Assembly (NCBI GenBank): GCA_013215505.1
Contig: JABSQZ010000007.1
Coordinates: 217,577-281,576 of the forward strand
DNA from: Oceanospirillaceae bacterium
GTDB lineage: Bacteria > Pseudomonadota > Gammaproteobacteria > Pseudomonadales > Balneatricaceae
Length of the DNA stretch: 64,000 nt
Direction of reading: 5' to 3'
Both the position numbers and the translations under genes were made by a program. The first letter of the stretch is position 1. The number at the start of each line of letters is the position of its first letter. This document shows positions 59,167 to 64,000 of the stretch, piece by piece. A model generated the notes under the pieces. That model had not been told where the DNA came from. It searched no databases and worked only from the letters and a program-made list of their open reading frames with translations.

Positions 59167-59193
59167 GCTAGTAACCTCAGTACTGAGGCTAGC
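59167..59193. repeat. 27-bp palindrome upstream of the formate dehydrogenase operon
   Basis: GCTAG at 59167-59171 and CTAGC at 59189-59193 enclose CCTCAGTACTGAGG (59175-59188), itself a perfect 14-bp palindrome. The only asymmetry is a TAA after the first arm. It may be a regulator-binding site or a structured RNA element. It lies about 380 bp before the fdsG start. Confidence 0.45.
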
Positions 59194-59448
59194 CATTTAA
59201 GCATGGTCGATCTTTGCCATAACGCAAGTTTTACACTTTTCCTTGAAATATTGACTGCATTCCCTGCCCTTTTCTAGCAACTAACAAACGCCCAATGCCA
59301 GGCAATAAAATACAGCAACAAGATCAGCTCTCAGATGCTCTGATCGAACTGCCAATGGCCGCTGCGGATTAATATTTACTGCAGCTGACAATGCAAACCG
59401 CAGGGCCAAAAACAAACTAAAAACGCCAATGTCTTATCTATTCTCGCA

Positions 59449-59468
59449 ATATGCACTTTTTTTCATAT
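59449..59468 (+). promoter_or_regulatory. First copy of the ATATG-N10-CATAT dyad
   Basis: ATATGCACTTTTTTTCATAT has inverted ends (ATATG/CATAT) with ten bases between them. It matches the second copy 79 bp downstream at 18 of 20 positions. Its position upstream of the possible -10 box makes it a candidate operator of the formate dehydrogenase operon. Confidence 0.5.
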
Positions 59469-59527
59469 TTGATGATTTAGCCAATAATGTTAGTTTCCCT
59501 GTATAAGAACCCGTATAACAATGACAA

Positions 59528-59547
59528 ATATGCACTTTACTTCATAT
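59528..59547 (+). promoter_or_regulatory. Second copy of the ATATG-N10-CATAT dyad
   Basis: ATATGCACTTTACTTCATAT is the second copy, 21 bases before the fdsG start codon I prefer. Downstream of any promoter at 59502, it would block transcription if bound. If fdsG instead started at ATG 59521, the dyad would lie inside the coding region, another reason to prefer the later start. Confidence 0.5.
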
Positions 59548-59568
59548 AATAATATTTTAGGTGAGTTT

Positions 59569-60060
59569 ATGGATGCTACATCCGCCAGAGCAAACGAAAA
59601 AATACAAGAAATCATCGCAGAGCTGATCGACAAACCCGGCGCCCTACTGCCTATTCTGCATGAGATACAACATGCTTTTGGCTATATACCCGCCCAAGCC
59701 ATCCCACGCATTGGCGATGCACTTAAGCAAACAGCTGCAGAAATTCACGGTGTGATCAGTTTTTACCGGCATTTCCACACCAGCAAAGGCGGCAGCCACA
59801 GAATTGAAATTTGTCGCGCTGAAGCTTGTCAGGCTCGCGGCGCCCGAGCACTGGAAAGCCATGCTAAGCAAACTCTGCAGGTTGATTACCATCAAACGAC
59901 TGCGGATCGCAACATTAGCCTGGATCCTGTTTACTGTTTAGGAAACTGCGCCTGCGGCCCTAACATTCGCATTGACGACGATATTATCGGCAGAGTCAGC
60001 CCTGAAAAATTTGATCGCCTAGTGGACGGTTTAAACACTGTTTCACTGCAGATTCGATAG
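59569..60060 (+). CDS. fdsG: NAD-dependent formate dehydrogenase gamma subunit (NuoE-like)
   Basis: Carries a [2Fe-2S] cluster that passes electrons from the molybdenum subunit toward FMN. With start ATG 59569 (AGGTGAG five bases upstream) the protein has 163 residues beginning MDATSARANEKIQEIIAEL. Cluster ligands fit the NuoE pattern: C82 and C87 in EICRAEACQARG, C123 and C127 in YCLGNCACGP. An upstream in-frame ATG at 59521 has no ribosome-binding site. It is followed 10 bp later by fdsB. Confidence 0.93.
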   Translation: MDATSARANEKIQEIIAELIDKPGALLPILHEIQHAFGYIPAQAIPRIGDALKQTAAEIHGVISFYRHFHTSKGGSHRIEICRAEACQARGARALESHAKQTLQVDYHQTTADRNISLDPVYCLGNCACGPNIRIDDDIIGRVSPEKFDRLVDGLNTVSLQIR

Positions 60061-60070
60061 GAGATCAACT

Positions 60071-61648
60071 ATGACAACGACTATTTATATTCCAAGAGAT
60101 ACTACAACACTGTCCCTGGACGGTGAGCAAGTGGCCACTAACGTGCGTATCGCAGCCGCCAGAACTGGCACCGACATCAAACTGGTACGCAATGGCTCGC
60201 GCGGTATGTTCTGGCTAGAGCCACTGCTGGAAGTACAGACAGATCGTGGCCGCATCGCCTTCGGCCCGGTACAACCTGAAGATATTGACAGCTTGTTTGA
60301 TGCCGATTTTGCCAACCCAGATTTTGCCAATAAAAGTGCTCAACAACACCCTCTGTATTTAGGTTTAACCGAAGAAATTCCCTACCTGAAAAAACAACAG
60401 CGCTTAAGCTTTGCCCGCGCCGGAGTCATCGACCCTATAGATATCGATGACTATATAAAGCACGATGGATTCAAGGGATTGGCTAAGTCATTACAACTTA
60501 GCGCCCAGGCTATCGTTGACGAAATCAAAGACTCTGGCTTGCGAGGCCGCGGCGGTGCAGCATTCCCCACGGGTATTAAGTGGCAGACCGTTTTAAATTG
60601 CCCACCGCAGCAGAAATATATTGTCTGTAATGCGGATGAAGGGGACTCGGGTACTTTCGCTGATCGACTGTTAATGGAAGCCGACCCGCTGAGTTTAGTC
60701 GAGGGCATGACAATCGCCGCCCTGGCCGTCGGAGCGACTCAAGGTTACATCTACCTACGCTCTGAATACCCACAGGCACATATCATTCTCAATGAGGCGA
60801 TCGCCAATGCCTACGCCAATAACTTTTTAGGTGACAACCTCTGCGGTTCCGATCGCAGTTTCCACCTGGAAGTCCGCTTAGGCGCCGGTGCTTACATCTG
60901 CGGAGAAGAAACTTCACTACTAGAGAGCCTAGAGGGAAAACGTGGTCTGGTTAGAGCTAAGCCACCACTGCCCGCTATTGAAGGCTTATTCGGCCAGCCA
61001 ACAGTGGTTAACAACGTACTTTCTTTCGGCGCTGTGCCGCACATATTGAATGATGGTGCTCAAATTTATGCCGATTACGGCATGGGTCGCTCTAAAGGAA
61101 CCTTGCCCTTCCAGATCGCTGGCAATGTTAATCGCGGCGGCCTGGTTGAACTGGCCTTTGGTACCAGTTTACAAAAGCTGCTGGACGATTTTGCCGATGG
61201 CACTGTCTCCGGCCGGCCTATGCACAGCATCCAGGTGGGTGGACCGCTCGGGGCTTACTTAACCCCAGAGCAATGGCAGACGCCATTAGATTATGAATCT
61301 TTCGCGGCGATTGGCGCCGTCTTAGGCCACGGTGGTATAGTAGTCTTTGACGATACTGTAGATCTCGCTGAACAGGCCAGCTTCTCCATGGAATTCTGTG
61401 TCGAAGAGTCATGTGGCAAGTGTACCCCCTGTCGTATCGGCTCGGTCCGCGGAGTAGAAGTAATAGAGAAAATTCGCAACGGCGATAATCCGGAACAGAA
61501 CTTAGAGCTCCTTGATGACCTGTGCGAGACCATGATAGACATGTCCCTCTGCGCTATGGGAGGAATGACCCCCTTCCCGGTGCAGAGCGCCATGAAAGCC
61601 TATCGTGCTCAATTGAGCGACCAACAGCAATCAGTGAAGGGGCATTAA
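60071..61648 (+). CDS. fdsB: NAD-dependent formate dehydrogenase beta subunit (NuoF-like)
   Basis: Holds FMN, one [4Fe-4S] cluster and the NAD site, and reduces NAD with electrons from formate. The 525-residue protein has an N-terminal thioredoxin-like domain (about 1-95) as in FdsB, then the FMN motif GLRGRGGAAFPTGIKW near 155, CNADEGDSGTFADR, GAGAYICGEETSLLESLEGKRG, and the cluster motif ESCGKCTPCRIGS near 447-455. AGGAGA lies just before the start. The next gene begins two bases after its stop. Confidence 0.95.
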   Translation: MTTTIYIPRDTTTLSLDGEQVATNVRIAAARTGTDIKLVRNGSRGMFWLEPLLEVQTDRGRIAFGPVQPEDIDSLFDADFANPDFANKSAQQHPLYLGLTEEIPYLKKQQRLSFARAGVIDPIDIDDYIKHDGFKGLAKSLQLSAQAIVDEIKDSGLRGRGGAAFPTGIKWQTVLNCPPQQKYIVCNADEGDSGTFADRLLMEADPLSLVEGMTIAALAVGATQGYIYLRSEYPQAHIILNEAIANAYANNFLGDNLCGSDRSFHLEVRLGAGAYICGEETSLLESLEGKRGLVRAKPPLPAIEGLFGQPTVVNNVLSFGAVPHILNDGAQIYADYGMGRSKGTLPFQIAGNVNRGGLVELAFGTSLQKLLDDFADGTVSGRPMHSIQVGGPLGAYLTPEQWQTPLDYESFAAIGAVLGHGGIVVFDDTVDLAEQASFSMEFCVEESCGKCTPCRIGSVRGVEVIEKIRNGDNPEQNLELLDDLCETMIDMSLCAMGGMTPFPVQSAMKAYRAQLSDQQQSVKGH

Positions 61649-61649
61649 A

Positions 61650-64000
61650 ATGTTAGAATATTTTGAGCCAAGTAAAGATTTAGGTACACCGGCAGTATTG
61701 TCAGAAACGATGATCACTGTCGAGATAGACGGCGTCTCCATCACTGTCCCCGAAGGCACTTCAGTGCTGCGTGCAGCAGCGCTTAACGACATCAACATCC
61801 CCAAATTATGCGCCACCGACAGCCTGGAAGCTTTTGGCTCCTGCCGTCTCTGCGCCGTGCAGATTGAAGGCCGTCGCGGCTATCCGGCCTCCTGTACCAC
61901 TCCCGTGGCCGAGGGCATGCAAGTCACAACTCAGACCGACAAACTGGCTAAACTGCGCCGCAATGTTATGGAGCTGTATATCTCCGATCACCCGCTGGAC
62001 TGCTTAACTTGTCCGGCCAACGGCGACTGTGAACTGCAGGATGTGGCCGGTGCCGTGGGCTTGCGGGAAGTCAGATACGGCTTTAGCGGTGAAAACCACT
62101 TAGAGGCAGAAAAGGATCACTCCAACCCCTATTTCAGTTTTGACCCGAGCAAATGTATCGTTTGCTCCCGCTGTGTGCGCGCCTGCGAAGAAGTGCAAGG
62201 TACTTTTGCACTGACCATCGATGGTCGCGGTTTTGACTCTAAAGTCGTCGCCGGTCAGGATCAGGACTTTATCGATTCGGATTGTGTCTCTTGTGGTGCC
62301 TGCGTCCAGGCCTGCCCTACCTCCACTTTGATGGAGAAGAGCGTTATCGATCAGGGACAACCTGAGCACTCTATTGTTACCACATGCGCCTACTGTGGTG
62401 TCGGCTGCTCATTCGAAGCGCAGATGAAAGGTGATAAAGTTATTCGCATGGTGCCTTACAAGGGCGGTGAGGCCAACCAAGGCCACTCCTGCGTCAAGGG
62501 GCGTTTCGCCTTTGGTTATGCCACCCATGGCGATCGCATTAAAGAGCCGATGGTGCGCGACAGCATAGATCAGCCGTGGCGGGTAGTCAGCTGGGATGAA
62601 GCTTTCAGCTTTGCCGCCGCCAAGATCCACAAGATTCAGGCGCAGTACGGCCGCGAGAGCGTCGGTGGTATCACCTCTTCACGCTGTACCAACGAAGAGA
62701 CATATCTGGTACAAAAACTGATCCGTACCGCCTTTGGCAACAACAATACCGATACTTGTGCTCGCGTCTGTCACAGCCCCACCGGATTTGGTCTGAAAAC
62801 CACCCTGGGAGAATCTGCCGGCACTCAGACTTTTGAGTCAATCAGAAAAGCGGACAGCATAGTGGTTATTGGTGCAAACCCCACCGATGCCCACCCGGTA
62901 TTTGGCTCGCTAATGCGCCGAAGATTACGTGAGGGCGCCAGCTTAGTGGTTATCGACCCGCGTGACATCGATCTGTTAAAGACCCCGCATTTAAACGAAG
63001 CGATTCACCTGCAGTTGCGCCCGGGCACTAACGTCGCCCTGATCAATGCATTGGCTCACGTGATAATGCGCGACAACTTACAAAATGATACTTTCATCGA
63101 TGAGCGCTGCGATAGCAAAGCCTTTATCAAATGGCAGGCCTTTATCAACGAAGAGCGCAATTCACCAGAGGCCACTGCCGAAATTACCGGTGTGGCACCT
63201 GAACTGGTGATTGCAGCGGCGCAGACTTACGCCAACGCCGGCAATGGCGCTATCTTCTACGGCCTGGGAGTAACCGAACACTCGCAGGGTTCCACCATGG
63301 TAATGGGCATCGCCAATCTGGCATTAATCACCGGCAACTTAGGTCGTGAGGGTGTTGGGGTTAACCCGTTACGCGGTCAAAATAATGTACAGGGTTCTTG
63401 TGATATGGGATCTTTCCCACACGAGCTACCAGGTTATCAGCATGTCGGCGTGAAAGCGGTCAGAGATAAATTTGAAGCCGCCTGGAATGTGAAGATAGAT
63501 GACCAGCCAGGTCTGCGCATTCCCAACATGTTTGATGCCGCCATTTCCGGGAAGTTTAAAGGTATGTATGTACAGGGCGAGGACATCGCTCAGTCAGACC
63601 CTAATACTCACCACGTAGAAAAGGCGCTCAAGTCACTGGATTGTTTGATAGTACAAGACATTTTCCTCAACGAGACGGCAAAGTTTGCTCACGTATTGTT
63701 ACCAGGTTCTACTTTCCTTGAAAAGGACGGCACTTTCACTAACGCCGAACGACGCATCAACCGCGTACGTAAAGTCATGCCCCCACTGGCGGGACTGGCT
63801 GACTGGGAAGTGACTTTAGGTCTGGCTAAAGCGCTGGGTTATGAAATGAATTACTCTCATCCGAGTGAAATCATGGATGAAATTGCACTGTTAACTCCCA
63901 CCTTTAGCGGTGTTAGTTACGAGAAGCTTGAACAGCAGGGCAGCTTACAGTGGCCATGTAACGAAGAGTTCCCACTGGGTACTCCGACTATGCATGTCAA
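61650..64000 (+). CDS. fdsA: NAD-dependent formate dehydrogenase alpha subunit, 3' end outside the window
   Basis: Catalytic subunit with the molybdopterin guanine dinucleotide cofactor, oxidising formate to CO2. The frame is open for the visible 783 codons. Iron-sulfur ligands appear in order: N-terminal [2Fe-2S] (C54, C65, C68, C82), the His/Cys cluster (H114, C118, C121, C127), two [4Fe-4S] motifs (C169-C179 and C212-C222) and the cluster next to Mo (C246, C249, C253, C281). Cys374 in DTCARVCHSPTG is in the position of the Mo-ligating Sec of FdhF, so this is the cysteine form. About 150-180 residues are missing at the right edge; fdsC and fdsD-like genes would be expected beyond it. Confidence 0.95.
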   Translation, partial: MLEYFEPSKDLGTPAVLSETMITVEIDGVSITVPEGTSVLRAAALNDINIPKLCATDSLEAFGSCRLCAVQIEGRRGYPASCTTPVAEGMQVTTQTDKLAKLRRNVMELYISDHPLDCLTCPANGDCELQDVAGAVGLREVRYGFSGENHLEAEKDHSNPYFSFDPSKCIVCSRCVRACEEVQGTFALTIDGRGFDSKVVAGQDQDFIDSDCVSCGACVQACPTSTLMEKSVIDQGQPEHSIVTTCAYCGVGCSFEAQMKGDKVIRMVPYKGGEANQGHSCVKGRFAFGYATHGDRIKEPMVRDSIDQPWRVVSWDEAFSFAAAKIHKIQAQYGRESVGGITSSRCTNEETYLVQKLIRTAFGNNNTDTCARVCHSPTGFGLKTTLGESAGTQTFESIRKADSIVVIGANPTDAHPVFGSLMRRRLREGASLVVIDPRDIDLLKTPHLNEAIHLQLRPGTNVALINALAHVIMRDNLQNDTFIDERCDSKAFIKWQAFINEERNSPEATAEITGVAPELVIAAAQTYANAGNGAIFYGLGVTEHSQGSTMVMGIANLALITGNLGREGVGVNPLRGQNNVQGSCDMGSFPHELPGYQHVGVKAVRDKFEAAWNVKIDDQPGLRIPNMFDAAISGKFKGMYVQGEDIAQSDPNTHHVEKALKSLDCLIVQDIFLNETAKFAHVLLPGSTFLEKDGTFTNAERRINRVRKVMPPLAGLADWEVTLGLAKALGYEMNYSHPSEIMDEIALLTPTFSGVSYEKLEQQGSLQWPCNEEFPLGTPTMHV

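Larger units (their letters stand above)
58965..59568. other. Regulatory region between the thioesterase and the fds operon
   Basis: About 600 bases with no convincing gene. It includes a 27-bp palindrome (59167-59193) and two copies of a 20-bp dyad, ATATG-N10-CATAT, at 59449-59468 and 59528-59547. A TATAAG at 59502-59507 between the two dyads could be a -10 box of the operon, with no good -35. No regulator gene of the LysR type is next to the operon in this window. Confidence 0.5.

Overview
The window reads as chromosomal DNA of a Gram-negative gammaproteobacterium, probably a marine one. The supports are the aroQ-accB-accC order, a complete System I cytochrome c maturation operon (ccmA to ccmI), zipA-ligA, yheU and mnmC. 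The exact genus cannot be read from the sequence. No rRNA or tRNA gene and no CRISPR array was seen.

Layout. (1) 1-2886: left edge, with the start of an unknown minus-strand gene, an SRAP/YedK-type DNA-protein crosslink protein, a small membrane protein and about 1 kb of apparently non-coding DNA holding a possible gene relic. (2) 2887-5247: aroQ-accB-accC and a clear terminator. (3) 5434-37642: a surface-polysaccharide locus of about 32 kb, all on the minus strand and AT-rich. It encodes GDP-mannose (manC), GDP-fucose (gmd, fcl), UDP-hexosaminuronate (two TviB-type dehydrogenases), a FlaA1/WbpM-type dehydratase with a WbpV-type reductase and a PglC-type initiating transferase, a nonulosonic (sialic-acid-like) acid module, three recognisable glycosyltransferases, a pyruvyl transferase, a FkbM-like methyltransferase, a Wzy-like polymerase and an ABC-type flippase candidate. 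(4) 37725-41581: an unusual metK, a possible small ORF, and mnmC on the other strand. (5) 41725-47507: CBS-domain protein, yheU, ligA and a very long ZipA. (6) 47565-54759: ccmIHGFEDCBA, read from the minus strand. (7) 55336-58280: an orphan FliK-like protein coupled to a free-standing FlhB C-terminal-like protein. (8) 58389-64000: an acyl-CoA thioesterase, then fdsG-fdsB-fdsA of an NAD-linked molybdenum formate dehydrogenase; fdsA runs off the right edge.

How the genes work together. In the glycan locus the dehydratase (34182), the WbpV-like reductase (7411) and the PglC-like transferase (6867) could build the lipid-linked first sugar, possibly QuiNAc. NDP-sugar enzymes supply further residues, including a nonulosonic acid made by aminotransferase, acetyltransferases, NeuB-like synthase and SpsF-like cytidylyltransferase. 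A PseA/WbpG-type amidotransferase encoded next to an AsnB-like glutaminase suggests an amidino or amide decoration. The ABC transporter and Wzy-like protein would flip and polymerise the repeat unit. Extensive 1-17 bp gene overlaps point to long co-transcribed blocks.

Most notable points: the AsnB/PseA-like pairing, a MurB paralogue inside the glycan locus, a metK resembling the Campylobacter type, the 909-residue ZipA, two tiny unlisted ORFs with good ribosome-binding sites (29488-29586 and 39053-39199), and a duplicated 20-bp dyad in front of the formate dehydrogenase operon.
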